Positions 52,674 through 63,041 of a DNA stretch of 64,000 bases are shown here, one piece after another. The position numbers and the translations under genes are program-made. Origin of the DNA: G965230065 sp965230065 (lineage in GTDB: Bacteria > Bacteroidota > Bacteroidia > Cytophagales > Cyclobacteriaceae). Every line of letters begins with the position of its first letter. Position 1 is the stretch's first letter. Where the stretch lies: contig OZ245942.1 of the NCBI GenBank assembly GCA_965230065.1, positions 5,828,001 to 5,892,000 on the forward strand, in the 5' to 3' direction. Under the pieces are notes generated by a model. That model was given only the letters and a program-made list of their open reading frames with translations. It was not told the DNA's origin and did not search any database.

Positions 52674-55600
52674 TCTTTGATGGTACTATTTCCTTTAGTC
52701 AATAATTCAGAAGCGTATTTCAGTCGGATGGTACGAATAAAATAGCTGGGGTTTTGACCGGTAAGCGAATTTATTTTTCTATAAAACTGCGATCTGCTCA
52801 ATCCAATTTCTTTCAGCAGTTGTTCAAGGCTAAAATCCGGATCGCTAATATTCTCTAATATTATTGTGGTCGCTTTATCTAAAAATGCCTCATCAAGGGT
52901 AGAGCTGGTAATTTCACTGGAAGGGACCAGCCCACCCATGGAAGCAAACTTTTCGCGTAACCTTTTCTTCATTTCCAAAAGGTTATTCATCCTTGCCAAC
53001 AACACATTGATGTTGAATGGTTTCGGGAGATACTCGTCTGCCCCGGTGTTATACCCTTCGATCCTGTCATTTTCAAGGGTTCTTGCCGTCAGTAGGATGA
53101 CCGGTATGTGGCATGTATCAATCTCTGATTTAACATTTTTACATAATTCAAACCCATCCATTTCAGGCATCATAACATCACTGATAACGATATCAGGGAA
53201 AAACTTCCTGACCATTTGAAGGCCTTCCATTCCATTCACGGCCTCTTTTACTTTAAATATTTGTCCAAGTTCTTTTTTTAGATGTATCCTTAACTCCTGA
53301 TTATCTTCTACAATCAGGACTACGGGGCGGCTCCCATTATCAATTGCTTCATTTATTCCTGCAGATGTATCTAAAGAAGATTGGCCAGTTACAGACATTT
53401 CATATTCTGTGGCTTGCAGTGAATTTATGTCTGGTTTATAATCGGTTAAGTCCAGTTCCTTTACACCGTTCAGGTTCAATTTTTTCAACCGGGTTTCTAA
53501 TGGAAGATGAATGATAAATGTACTCCCTTGTTGAAATTCACTTTCCACCATAATTTCACCTCCATGAAGTTCCACCAAACTTTTCGTAAAATTAAGACCA
53601 ATACCTGTGCCTGTTTTTGAATGGTCTATATGAAAAAACCTGCTGAAAACATCTTTTACATGTTCCTTTTTAAAACCAATGCCTGTGTCACTAACACGTA
53701 TTTCAATCATTTCTTTAACCTTCCTGCTTTTTGGAAGTTCGGCGTATTTATTTACTGAAAGTGAAAAGGTTACTGCCCCACCGGGTTCTGTAAATTTTAT
53801 GGCGTTTGAGAGAAGGTTTGTTAAAATCTTTTCATATTTATCCGGGTCAAATATGGCTGTAATTTCATCCTGCTGACTTTTGAAAACAAAAGTGATATTT
53901 TTAGCTTTTGCAAGGTCTTCAAATAGCAGGTATATATCCTTACTGAATTTTAGAATATCAGCTTTTACAACATTGAGTTGATCTTTACCTAAATCTAATT
54001 TGCGAAAATCCAATAACTGGTTGACAAGGTTTAAAAGCCTTCTGGCACTGCGTTGTATCGTAAAAGCTGAATTTTTTATTTCTTCAGGATCATCCAAAGA
54101 AGAAATAATTCTGTTAATCGGGTTTAAGATAAGTGTAAGGGGCGTTCTGAATTCATGGGAAACATTGATGAAAAATTGCAATTTTTGCTGATCGAGTTCA
54201 TGCTCTTTCTCTTCCCTTACCAGTTTCGTATAATACTTTATCCCCATCCAAAACAGCAATGCCAAGATCAATCCGTAGATTGCAAAAGCCCACCACGTTT
54301 TCCATGGGGGGGGCAGTACTTTTAGGTTGAAAGCCGTACTTGATGCAATATCCGAATCAATGAAAGCCCTGACTTCAAAAGTATAATTGCCGGGAGGAAG
54401 GTTAGAATAATTGGCTACTCTGTTTGTCCCCGCCTCAATGTAATCATCGTCAAGGCCAATCATTTTATAGGAATATTGAACGCGTTCCGGGTTTTCGTAA
54501 TAAAGGGCAACATATTCAATACTTATTTGGCTTTCATTGTATTTAAGCACTAAATCTGAAATATTGGAAATAGAATTGTTTAATAATACCCGGTTATTTA
54601 TGGTATCTCCTACATTGACAACCTTATTATTGAGCCTGAACTTGGTAATTACAGGTTTTACTTTATCATCCTCATAGTGAATCTCCTCTGGATGAAAAAG
54701 ATTAAAACCATTAATGCCACCAATCAAAATTTTACCATCATGTGTTTTGTCTATGGATTTACTTTGAAATTCCAAGCCCTGTAACCCGTCATGTACATTA
54801 AAATTTTTAAACTCCTGGGTATTAGGGTTCAACCGGGAAAGGCCATATTTGGTAGTGCACCAAATAAACCCCTGCTCATCTTCAGTGATGCCAAGTATCA
54901 GGTTATTGGGCAGTCCTTCTTTAATAGAATAGGATTGGACCAAAGAGAGGTCTTGGGTCAGTTTATGCAAACCAAGGTCTGAACCTACCCAGATATACCC
55001 TGAACGGTCCTCGAAAATATAATTGATGCGATAGCCCTGTAAATTTTTTTCCTGTATTACTTTAAATTCAATTTTTTCAGGGATATAAGCTGCCAATTCC
55101 TTTAAATCAACCACACAAAGCCCCAGCGAGGTTCCTACAAAGAGCCTGTTTTTTGAATCTATAAATGTTGAAAAAACAAAATTGCTTATCAGGCTTGTAG
55201 AATCCCCGGGAAGGTTTACATAACGATAAAACTTCTTTGCATGGGGGTCAAACACATTCAATCCGGCCGTTTGGGTACCCAACCATAGCCTTTGCAATGA
55301 GTCTTCTACAGCACACCATACTGTGTTCTGTCCGATGGAATATGGATTAGATGGGTCATGGAAATATCGTTTTGCACTTTCCGTTTGAGGATTAAATTTA
55401 TTCAGCCCCCTATCCCAGGTACATACCCATATGGAATGATCATGGCTCTCTGCGAGGTACAATATTTTATCCGAGCTAATCGTAGCAGGATCATCAGGAT
55501 CAGAACGATAATGTTTGAAGGTTTTATTTTTTTCATTGAAAAGGTTCAACCCTCCCCCGTCAGTACCAATCCAAATATTATGTCGACCGTCTTCTAGTAC

Positions 55601-56746
55601 TGATTGGGCAATGTAGGTGCTTAAACTGTTTTTATTTCCTGGCTGATGAAAGTAATGTCCGAAGGAAGATTTAAACAGTGCTAACTTACTAACCCCTTTG
55701 TTATAGGAAGCAATCCAAAAAATGCCATTTCGGTCTTCCAATATGTTAGAAGGCTGATTATTTGGCAATGAAAATGGATCGGCAGGATTATGTGTGATTT
55801 GCTGTAATAAGCCTTTTTCTTTGTCGATTAAAAAAACGCCAAAACCATCTGTGGCAATCCATATCATACCACTTTTATCCTGGTATATATGAAAGATCGG
55901 GGTAGGTGTTTGTGTATAAGAAACAGTTTTAAAACTATCATTTTTCTTATTCCATACAACCAGTTTTGATACATCATTCCCAATCCATATATCACCTTCA
56001 TCATCTACCAGAAGTAACTTTGGGATATGACCGAGTTTATAGGCAGATGGGACATCAACCAATACTCTTTCAAAATTATCCTTTTCAGGATTATATAAAT
56101 TGAGGTATTTTCCATCGGTAGCCACCAATATTTGGCCCTCATGATCTGCTGCTATATTTGTAACATTATTATGATCAATCGAATAAATATAATTGATGTC
56201 ATGGGAATAATGTTTAAAATATAAATTTTGATAGGTAGCATGATCTGCGCCATCCAAAGACAGTTTACTCAACCCATTTCTGGTGGCAATCCAAAGCGTA
56301 TTTGTTTTTGTTTCATAATATAAATCATTAATCGCATCCCGCGCATTTACGCTATTTTCCCGGTACTGAAATAAATCTATCCTGAAAAATTTTTCTTTCT
56401 GCTTCTGAAACACATTTAATCCATTGCTTGTGCCTATCCACAAATTTCCTGCTCCATCCTCTACAATAGAATTAATTCGGTTATTGCTAATTGAATTAGG
56501 ATCATTGAGGATGGGGCGAAAGGTCTCAAAAGAATATCCATCATATCTGTTTAAACCATCAATGGTCCCAAACCACAAATACCCCTCACTGTCCTGAAAA
56601 ATCTCGACACAAGTACTACTGGATAGCCCCTCAAGGGTAGAATAAGTCTCAAATTTTAAATTGCTGAATTGTGCATTAAGCTCATTAGTAAAGAGACAAA
56701 GCCCCAAAAAAATCCATAATAGTAATTTCTTATTTCTTTGGTTCAT
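52571..56746 (-). CDS. Hybrid two-component system (HTCS) sensor-regulator
   Basis: This 1391-residue protein combines a whole two-component pathway in one chain. After a signal peptide (FTNELNAQF), a periplasmic sensor of two seven-bladed reg-prop propellers covers about 30-730 (EGYLWFGTIDGLNRYDG, GNLWIGTSNGLNVF). A Y_Y_Y domain (NLPPGNYTFEVRAF) and one membrane helix at about 818-838 follow. Then come a histidine kinase (NVSHEFRTPLTL, H864; GTGIGLNFTKSLVELHGG), a receiver (DIVISDVMMPEMDG, D1190) and an AraC-type DNA-binding domain (about 1285-1391). It senses an oligosaccharide in the periplasm and should activate the ThuA operon and probably the SusC operon without STN. Confidence 0.96.
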   Translation of the reverse strand: MNQRNKKLLLWIFLGLCLFTNELNAQFSNLKFETYSTLEGLSSSTCVEIFQDSEGYLWFGTIDGLNRYDGYSFETFRPILNDPNSISNNRINSIVEDGAGNLWIGTSNGLNVFQKQKEKFFRIDLFQYRENSVNARDAINDLYYETKTNTLWIATRNGLSKLSLDGADHATYQNLYFKHYSHDINYIYSIDHNNVTNIAADHEGQILVATDGKYLNLYNPEKDNFERVLVDVPSAYKLGHIPKLLLVDDEGDIWIGNDVSKLVVWNKKNDSFKTVSYTQTPTPIFHIYQDKSGMIWIATDGFGVFLIDKEKGLLQQITHNPADPFSLPNNQPSNILEDRNGIFWIASYNKGVSKLALFKSSFGHYFHQPGNKNSLSTYIAQSVLEDGRHNIWIGTDGGGLNLFNEKNKTFKHYRSDPDDPATISSDKILYLAESHDHSIWVCTWDRGLNKFNPQTESAKRYFHDPSNPYSIGQNTVWCAVEDSLQRLWLGTQTAGLNVFDPHAKKFYRYVNLPGDSTSLISNFVFSTFIDSKNRLFVGTSLGLCVVDLKELAAYIPEKIEFKVIQEKNLQGYRINYIFEDRSGYIWVGSDLGLHKLTQDLSLVQSYSIKEGLPNNLILGITEDEQGFIWCTTKYGLSRLNPNTQEFKNFNVHDGLQGLEFQSKSIDKTHDGKILIGGINGFNLFHPEEIHYEDDKVKPVITKFRLNNKVVNVGDTINNRVLLNNSISNISDLVLKYNESQISIEYVALYYENPERVQYSYKMIGLDDDYIEAGTNRVANYSNLPPGNYTFEVRAFIDSDIASSTAFNLKVLPPPWKTWWAFAIYGLILALLFWMGIKYYTKLVREEKEHELDQQKLQFFINVSHEFRTPLTLILNPINRIISSLDDPEEIKNSAFTIQRSARRLLNLVNQLLDFRKLDLGKDQLNVVKADILKFSKDIYLLFEDLAKAKNITFVFKSQQDEITAIFDPDKYEKILTNLLSNAIKFTEPGGAVTFSLSVNKYAELPKSRKVKEMIEIRVSDTGIGFKKEHVKDVFSRFFHIDHSKTGTGIGLNFTKSLVELHGGEIMVESEFQQGSTFIIHLPLETRLKKLNLNGVKELDLTDYKPDINSLQATEYEMSVTGQSSLDTSAGINEAIDNGSRPVVLIVEDNQELRIHLKKELGQIFKVKEAVNGMEGLQMVRKFFPDIVISDVMMPEMDGFELCKNVKSEIDTCHIPVILLTARTLENDRIEGYNTGADEYLPKPFNINVLLARMNNLLEMKKRLREKFASMGGLVPSSEITSSTLDEAFLDKATTIILENISDPDFSLEQLLKEIGLSRSQFYRKINSLTGQNPSYFIRTIRLKYASELLTKGNSTIKEIAYKSGFNSTAYFSKTFRELFGKTPNEYGKNTG

Positions 56747-56874
56747 AACATAAAACTACTGATTTTGTGGCATTGAGCCAACCAAAAGATTTTGGAAGCA
56801 CTTAAACCTTTACGGTAGGCGTCAGTATTTCAAAAAACCGGATTTTCGGATGGATGTTATTTCTACTTCATCCA

Positions 56875-58836
56875 TCAGTACACGCCAATTATTTCAGGTT
56901 TGAAAGATAAAAGCCCCTCAAAAAGTATAGGGAGAGAAAAAGTGAAATCAACAGACCAGTGTGGACTGCCAGGCAATGTAACCGGGAAGTAGGTGACCCC
57001 CATCTCGAGCGTACGCACCACCAGGCTCTCATTACGGATGCGTACCCCGCCCCCTATTCCGGTAAAAAAGTCCTGAATGCCTGCCCCTTCCCTGTCTTCC
57101 TGAACCATTCCCATATCTAAGGAATAAAATGAAGCTAACCGAAAACCATATATATACCAGGGCAAAAACCACACGCTTTCAACCTGGCCGGATAAGATAG
57201 TGTTCCCGTAAGTACGGTTACCGCTCAATTCCGTGATATAGTTCTCGATATTAAAAGCTTCGGGAGGGCTAAGGTTGTCTCCAATATGATATATCACCTG
57301 CACAAAATTCCTAATATTGGCCTTGCCCATTTGTATTAATGGGGAAAAATAGCCTAACCTGAACTTGATGATTGTGTCTTTAAAAACATCACCATTCCAG
57401 AAGGTGCCTGCCTGCCCTGTAAAAAGAAAGTATCCCGACGCTGGAAAGTAATTTGCTGCTCTTATTTGCCCTCCCCAGTAATCCCGGGTTTCAAATTCGG
57501 TATAATCTTTTCCGTAAAGCAAGCCATAGGTATAGCCAATCGGTACATCTTCAGTGATACCATAAGCCAGGATATACCGGGTTTTCAGGTAATTAAACTT
57601 TTGTACCGAAAGGGAAGAAAGCCATAAGTGGCGGTTATAATAGCGTTCGTTGCTATCTATGGCTACTTCCGGACGTTTGATAAAGTTATGGTGTAGGTAG
57701 CGCAATCCGAACATCAGGGTTTTGCGATGGGTAATGTCGGGCAGTGTGAAGGCCCGGGCTGCCCATACATCCTGAAATTTATATTTGACATCATACTCCA
57801 ACATTGAATCCAGAAATACCGGGGCTGCCCTGTGGCCCTCCACCCCTATGGCGATTTCGCCTCCGTATTTTATGGCAGGACTTACAAAATCCTTAGATAC
57901 ACGCACTATCTTTTTTTGTTCGTTCCAGTTGTCTGCCAACTCCAGGGTTACCCTGGTAAAAGCGTTCCATAAATACCGGCTCTCAAACAAAAACTCATAT
58001 CCGTTATTTGGTACTTCATCGCTGTTTCGCACGTATGCCCCCCAGATTTGATTGCCGGTACCCAATAAATTGCGGTTGCCCAGACGAAGGTTAAAGTTTG
58101 AAAAACTGCTAAACTTTAAATTTACGTTCCATGGCAACCTGTCCTTGATCACCACTGTGACATTGACCTCCCTCTCATTTTCAGGGTCATTGAAAAGGTG
58201 TATTCGGGCATCCTCTATAAAATTCAACTCCCTGAGAATCCTTTCACTATCAGCTATTAAATAGGGATTCACCTGATCCCCCTCTTCAAACAGCATGTTA
58301 TCCAGGATAAGGGAAGAACGGGTGTCGGTATGAAAATGGCTAAGCAACCTGCCCAGGTGGGTTGTGTTATTTTGCGTAGTATCCGTCACCGTTCCATCCA
58401 GCAGGGCTACATGGGAAACCCTGATTTTTCGAATGGTTTTTTTCGTATAAGGTATGAAGTACTGCTCACTTCTGACTACACTATCCGAATCGTATACATC
58501 CCGTGCAGGTGGGCGAATGAGCAGTTTATACAACTCACGGGTTATTTTATTGCGAAATGCCTTAACCTGCAAACTGTCGTAAAAAGTATCAGATTTGTGA
58601 TAAGGATTTGCTCTTACCCTGTATTTAACCTTGGTGGACAGGATAAAGGTTGTGTCCTGATGGGGAAAATAAATGGTATCAGGCAGCACAAGCACTTCAT
58701 TAGCCCTCACCCTGACCGTATCTATGGTTTGGGCGTACAGGCTGTTGTTAGCCAGAAGAGAAAACCACAGAAAAATACTAGAAACGATGGCTATCAATTT
58801 GCCCCGAAGCCTCAATGCATTATCAGGAATAGCCAT
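56875..58836 (-). CDS. BamA/TamA-like outer-membrane protein
   Basis: This 653-residue protein has a signal peptide (NNSLYAQ). Residues about 125-240 resemble a POTRA module (KTIRKIRVSHVALLDGTV, SRSSLILDNMLFEEGDQVNPYLIADSERILREL in part, REVNVTVVIKDRLPWNV). The rest alternates aromatic beta strands of a 16-strand barrel (NFNLRLGNRNLLGTGNQIWGAYV, GGGVRIRNESLVVRTLEMGVTYFP in part). Only one or two POTRA repeats are visible, fewer than the five of BamA, so an accessory insertase or a patatin-less relative is more likely than BamA itself. It starts 21 bases after the barrel protein upstream. It is unlikely to belong to the sugar pathway. Confidence 0.75.
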   Translation of the reverse strand: MAIPDNALRLRGKLIAIVSSIFLWFSLLANNSLYAQTIDTVRVRANEVLVLPDTIYFPHQDTTFILSTKVKYRVRANPYHKSDTFYDSLQVKAFRNKITRELYKLLIRPPARDVYDSDSVVRSEQYFIPYTKKTIRKIRVSHVALLDGTVTDTTQNNTTHLGRLLSHFHTDTRSSLILDNMLFEEGDQVNPYLIADSERILRELNFIEDARIHLFNDPENEREVNVTVVIKDRLPWNVNLKFSSFSNFNLRLGNRNLLGTGNQIWGAYVRNSDEVPNNGYEFLFESRYLWNAFTRVTLELADNWNEQKKIVRVSKDFVSPAIKYGGEIAIGVEGHRAAPVFLDSMLEYDVKYKFQDVWAARAFTLPDITHRKTLMFGLRYLHHNFIKRPEVAIDSNERYYNRHLWLSSLSVQKFNYLKTRYILAYGITEDVPIGYTYGLLYGKDYTEFETRDYWGGQIRAANYFPASGYFLFTGQAGTFWNGDVFKDTIIKFRLGYFSPLIQMGKANIRNFVQVIYHIGDNLSPPEAFNIENYITELSGNRTYGNTILSGQVESVWFLPWYIYGFRLASFYSLDMGMVQEDREGAGIQDFFTGIGGGVRIRNESLVVRTLEMGVTYFPVTLPGSPHWSVDFTFSLPILFEGLLSFKPEIIGVY

Positions 58837-58857
58837 ATTTTGGATTAATTCTTTTTT

Positions 58858-59901
58858 CTATTTTTTTGTTTTAAAGATCCCTTCAAACCTGTAATTAAGG
58901 TTGAGCAAAAACTGGCTACGTTTGCCAAAAACCCCCAATTCTGTCCGTAACATCCAGTTTTTGTTGAACTGGTACTGGGCACCCAAAATGATGTTGAAGG
59001 GAGCTGCCACCCTTTTGTCCAGTTTGTAATCAACCACAGCATCGGCAGGGTCCAGTCCTGCCGCAATATCTTCCAGTTTATTAATAATCTGGTTCACAAC
59101 CACACGTTGGGCAGGTGGGAGGGTTGCTGCCCATTCATTGAGGTGGTCTAAAGCGTTTCCGCTGCCGATATTAGGGAAAATATCCTGTAAAGGAATACTG
59201 CCTTCGGTATCGTTCTGGATAACCTGATAAAAGGTGCCTACCCATACCGAAAGCATTCTATCCGGCTTGGTAGGGTTCCTCAGGTTATGGCCTAGCCTGA
59301 AACTGCTGTTGAAGGCCGGCACCGGCTCTACCACTACTTCTACATCCGCAAAATTATAGTTGTTGTCCCACACCAGAAATATTGGCCCTATTGCACCGGC
59401 AAGGGTAGCCCCTAACCCAAAAGAACTCACCCCAAATTGCTGTTTGGTTTCCAGGCTGATGGGTTCCAGCAGGGTCACATCCGTTTCTGAAGTACCTCCG
59501 CCCAATACACCATATAAGTTAAGAAATGGCAGCACCCACACATCGGGCCGCACGGTGTAGGCATTGGTGGTGGCAATGGTAGGCCCAAAGTTAATTATGT
59601 TACTTACATCCACCATCTCGCTACCATTAAAGCCAATGAGCGTGTGGTCTATCAAAATCTCCTGCCTTTGGGAGAAGTAGATACCGCTCACTCCCCATGC
59701 ATACGGCAGGTCGTAGCCCCGCTTATAAGCTTTCTTTCCAAGGAGAGGAAAGAGGTAGGGATATTCCATCTGTTTCAGGCTGTCATAATATTCCTTATAA
59801 GCCGGGTTGTTGGATGACCCCATGCCCTGGGAACTGGCTTCCTGATAAAAAAGCAGGATAAGGATGGAAAGTAATATATGCTGTAATCTAAAGTATTTCA
59901 T
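58858..59901 (-). CDS. Predicted outer-membrane beta-barrel protein, family not recognised
   Basis: This 347-residue protein has a signal peptide (FYQEASSQ) and long alternating hydrophobic stretches such as GVSGIYFSQRQEILIDHTLIGF, shown in part, FGLGATLAGAIGPIFLVWDNNYNF and a final QFLLNLNYRFEGIF, a typical barrel closing strand with aromatic end. I do not recognise the family. It precedes the BamA/TamA-like gene by 21 bases and is probably co-transcribed with it. Confidence 0.6.
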   Translation of the reverse strand: MKYFRLQHILLSILILLFYQEASSQGMGSSNNPAYKEYYDSLKQMEYPYLFPLLGKKAYKRGYDLPYAWGVSGIYFSQRQEILIDHTLIGFNGSEMVDVSNIINFGPTIATTNAYTVRPDVWVLPFLNLYGVLGGGTSETDVTLLEPISLETKQQFGVSSFGLGATLAGAIGPIFLVWDNNYNFADVEVVVEPVPAFNSSFRLGHNLRNPTKPDRMLSVWVGTFYQVIQNDTEGSIPLQDIFPNIGSGNALDHLNEWAATLPPAQRVVVNQIINKLEDIAAGLDPADAVVDYKLDKRVAAPFNIILGAQYQFNKNWMLRTELGVFGKRSQFLLNLNYRFEGIFKTKK

Positions 59902-60164
59902 GCCGCTATGGTATAGTTGAAATTTTTTCGGAGTGAATATCGATATTTTTTTTGATTAAATTCATCACCGGCCTGTTTGGAATGCCAGCGTATTGCTCAG
60001 GAAAATACTACAAGCAATTTTTTTTAATGTCTATCGGATAAAAGTTAGGAACCCCAATTGTACTAATCTAAAGTAATACTTATCGTATATATCTATAAAG
60101 TACTGAAATTCAACATATTATGGATGATAAATTTATTGATTGTTTATTCAATTCTTTTAAAGAA

Positions 60165-61172
60165 TTACAACTCCCAGCCAAAAGTAGTCTGAAAAACGTA
60201 GTCAGTATTACTGGCTCCTTCCACCGGCTGATTATCAAAGTTAAGGGTAAAGCCTAAATTGATATAAAAGTCCAGTGGCAAATCATATTTGGCATCAAAA
60301 GAATAATCAATACGCCAACGTTTGGATTCGGTAAAACTGGGATAGGCCACAATATTCGTTAAAAGACTAAGGTCGCCAACATCGTACATGTTAAACTCTG
60401 TACCAAAGTAGCCCTCCCCACTTCTCCTGTTAGGGGTTTCATCATAAAAAGCTTCATTGTTGAAGGAAGCACCTGCCTGTAGCCCCCAATACGTCTGATT
60501 GGTATGAATAAGGTATTTACCCAAACCTACTTTACCCACTGTCCTGAGTTTCAGGCTTTGTTCGGTGTTGGACAGCCAGGAAACCTGAATAGGTAAATAC
60601 CAGTCGTGGGGCAGGAAATACCTGTACGAAAGCCCGGCATCAATGCGGTGCACATCTTCCACATCGTCCTGGGATGAAAACACATTGTTATAATTGGCAT
60701 CTGCCGACCACCTTTCGGCAATATAGCCAAATGTACTACGTACACTAAACTGTTTTAAATTTTGTGCTTTGGTCAGGCTGTAGCCCAGGTCTACGGAGGC
60801 ATACAAGCGGCTCCAGAAGCCTTCATCCACCGATTTCAGGTAGACTATATTTTCTTTAAGGGCAGTTTCAGAAATTCCTTCACCGCTCAGGTCCACGTTG
60901 AGGCTATCGGTGCTACGAATTCTACCGTTAAAACGCCTGCCATCTTCCAGGGTAATCAGAAAAAAGGTTTCGGTGTGTATCCTTATTATCTTTTCCCACT
61001 CAATCTTAAAGTCACTGTCACTATAGTCGGTTTCAATGGTCAGGATACCACGGTCCATGTCTTTGACTTCCCCAATAATTACATCCCCATTATTAAGCAA
61101 CAGGGAATCGTTTTGTGCATAAGCTGCATTTACTGAGGAAAAGAGTACAAATACAAAGAATAACTTTTTCAC
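60165..61172 (-). CDS. DUF481 family outer-membrane protein
   Basis: This 335-residue protein has a signal peptide (VNAAYAQ). Its first 110 residues hold a small beta domain (LLLNNGDVIIGEVKDMDRGILTI in part, FFLITLEDGRRFNGRI) and the remaining part is a predicted 12-strand barrel of DUF481 type (LYASVDLGYSLTKAQNL, FSVRSTFGYIAERWSADANY, FYINLGFTLNFDNQP). Function in the family is unknown, and nothing here ties it to the glycan genes. It stands alone between gaps of 263 and 140 bases. The palindrome AATTCTTTTAAAGAATT (60150-60166) overlaps the stop codon. Confidence 0.8.
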   Translation of the reverse strand: MKKLFFVFVLFSSVNAAYAQNDSLLLNNGDVIIGEVKDMDRGILTIETDYSDSDFKIEWEKIIRIHTETFFLITLEDGRRFNGRIRSTDSLNVDLSGEGISETALKENIVYLKSVDEGFWSRLYASVDLGYSLTKAQNLKQFSVRSTFGYIAERWSADANYNNVFSSQDDVEDVHRIDAGLSYRYFLPHDWYLPIQVSWLSNTEQSLKLRTVGKVGLGKYLIHTNQTYWGLQAGASFNNEAFYDETPNRRSGEGYFGTEFNMYDVGDLSLLTNIVAYPSFTESKRWRIDYSFDAKYDLPLDFYINLGFTLNFDNQPVEGASNTDYVFQTTFGWEL

Positions 61173-61312
61173 AACAAATAAAATTTAATGTTAATAGTTA
61201 GAAATTAATAATAAAACCCAATGAGATGGAAAACGTCTTACAAACCATTTGTTAAGCCCAAGACGGAGTCGCCAAGAGGGAGTCACCCAGACTGGGGCTG
61301 CGCAAGTGTGGT

Positions 61313-62110
61313 TTAATTCTTCACAAATTGCAAGTTGATGCCCGTGAAAAGCTGAAATTGTGGCTGGGTACCTTTGTGCAGCATAGAGTATTGCGGCTCT
61401 ATAAAACAGTTGAACATCGTATTCCCCACTTTAATCACCTTACCAATACCCAAAGCTAAGGGTACGGCATAGGAATCATTCTCAAAATCAAAATACCAAA
61501 TGGGGGCGCCTCTCAGGTAAAGCCCTTTCCCCAATTGCCAAAAGTAAAATGGCTGAATGGCCGAGTTGTTGGTGCCGGGCCGGTCGTCATCCCCACCAAT
61601 GGAAGCCTGCCAGGTAACGAGGCCGCCTAACTGAAATTGAGCAGATTGCACCACAAAAGCCACAAAGGCAAAACCTGCCTGCCATTTTCCTGATCCCAAA
61701 ACATCTTCCGTAGCAGTTGGCATGGTGAGCATTGGCCCAATACCCACGGTTGCATTTGGTTTTGAAATGAAATTGTAAGACACGAAAGCATTGATATCCC
61801 CCAAACCATTTTGTGCATTTACAATACCTGTACCATCAGGCATCGCCACCGTACTGAGTGGCATGGACACACGCAACAATAACTTGCCCTCCGAAAAAGG
61901 CTTGGCAAAACGCACCCAGGAGGTATTCAGGTAAGCGGCATCCGGAGCGTCGGTGAGCTTGGGCATGTAGTAATTGTGAAAATTGAGTGCTGTCATATTT
62001 GCCAGGGGGTTATTGGCCTGGGCAGCCCCGGCACCTTCTTCCTGGTCTTGTGCGTAGGCGACGATTAAACTCAATAGAAAGATATAGGTTGTTAATATTG
62101 ATTTTTTCAT
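61313..62110 (-). CDS. Predicted outer-membrane barrel protein, phenol-degradation MetA-like
   Basis: This 265-residue protein has a signal peptide (LIVAYAQ). The body reads as a barrel with GLGDINAFVSYNFISKPNATVGIGPMLTMPTATEDVLGSG in its centre, shown by its key parts, a pattern of the MetA_phenol_deg/transporter-like family. It ends in FTGINLQF, a barrel closing strand. It follows another barrel gene of similar design (62138) after 27 bases; the two probably derive from one ancestor and are co-transcribed. No specific substrate can be proposed. Confidence 0.65.
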   Translation of the reverse strand: MKKSILTTYIFLLSLIVAYAQDQEEGAGAAQANNPLANMTALNFHNYYMPKLTDAPDAAYLNTSWVRFAKPFSEGKLLLRVSMPLSTVAMPDGTGIVNAQNGLGDINAFVSYNFISKPNATVGIGPMLTMPTATEDVLGSGKWQAGFAFVAFVVQSAQFQLGGLVTWQASIGGDDDRPGTNNSAIQPFYFWQLGKGLYLRGAPIWYFDFENDSYAVPLALGIGKVIKVGNTMFNCFIEPQYSMLHKGTQPQFQLFTGINLQFVKN

Positions 62111-62137
62111 GGTAATTATTGGTTTTGTTGATTATGG

Positions 62138-62974
62138 TTAAAAAATAACTTGTAATTGAAAAACAGCTTCCCAGTCACCAACTATGGAAGGCCGTACGGC
62201 ATTGTAAAACAACTGGGCAGTAGCGCAGTAGAAAAGTCCGCTCTTACCGATTTGAAAGGTCTTCCCCCCTCCACCTCCCAGGGGCAACAACAATTGCTCT
62301 CCTTCCTCGGCCAGCCAGTTGTTCAGGATGGTCGCATTGCTTTCCAGAAACCAGCCTTTGGGCAGATTGTAATAAGTGAAATATTGCAGGTTGAAGCTGT
62401 TCACTTTATTTTGCCCTTCGCCTCCGAGTGACCAATAGTTTTGGACCACAAAACCACCGGAAAACGTATCACCACCATGGTTGAACAAAAACGATGGCCC
62501 AAGGCTCACCCTATTGCTGCCCAATGCGGCATTCGTTCGTGTAGGCAGCTGTATGGCCGGCCCGATTCCCCAACTTACATTCCCCTTTTTCTCAATGGAA
62601 GAAAAATAGCCGTTGAACAAAATATTGCCCAACCCGGATGCCCGTTGTGTTGCACCTCCCTGTGGCGGCACGGGGTGTATCGGCACATGCGAAACATCAC
62701 CAGTAGCCGGAAGGGTTTGAAAAGGAATAATGGTATAGGTAATCAGCTTGAGGTTTTTTGCCAATTTAACGGGCCAGACAGGTTGAATGGAAAAGAACTG
62801 TGCCACACCATCGCCCACAGGTAAAAGAACTTCCTGCAGGTAGATGCTACGCAAGCCCGCTACGGGGTCTTGTCTTTTTCTGGCCATTTCTTCTACAGAT
62901 ATGACTTCATTGTTTTGGGCATAAGCCAATACAGGGAACAGTATAAAGCCAATCAATAAAGCTATTCTCGGCAT
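62138..62974 (-). CDS. Predicted outer-membrane barrel protein, MetA-like paralogue
   Basis: This 278-residue protein has a signal peptide (FPVLAYAQ). The central block GLGNILFNGYFSSIEKKGNVSWGIGPAIQLPT, shown in part, aligns with GLGDINAFVSYNF...GIGPMLTMPTAT of the next gene, and both end in an aromatic strand (FQLQVIF here). Family members form small outer-membrane barrels. It is preceded by a strong hairpin that separates it from the DUF1254/DUF1214 gene. Confidence 0.65.
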   Translation of the reverse strand: MPRIALLIGFILFPVLAYAQNNEVISVEEMARKRQDPVAGLRSIYLQEVLLPVGDGVAQFFSIQPVWPVKLAKNLKLITYTIIPFQTLPATGDVSHVPIHPVPPQGGATQRASGLGNILFNGYFSSIEKKGNVSWGIGPAIQLPTRTNAALGSNRVSLGPSFLFNHGGDTFSGGFVVQNYWSLGGEGQNKVNSFNLQYFTYYNLPKGWFLESNATILNNWLAEEGEQLLLPLGGGGGKTFQIGKSGLFYCATAQLFYNAVRPSIVGDWEAVFQLQVIF

Positions 62975-62988
62975 AGTAACAGATTAAT

Positions 62989-63027
62989 AACCCAATCAGC
63001 CTGTTTTTAAAACCAGGCTGATTGGTT
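62989..63027 (-). terminator. Strong hairpin, probable terminator after the DUF1254/DUF1214 gene
   Basis: On the minus strand AACCAATCAGCCTG pairs perfectly with CAGGCTGATTGG around a loop of ten A and T bases. It begins 15 bases after the DUF1254/DUF1214 stop. The T-tract after the stem is weak, so termination may be partial. Confidence 0.6.
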
Positions 63028-63041
63028 ATGAACATATTGTA

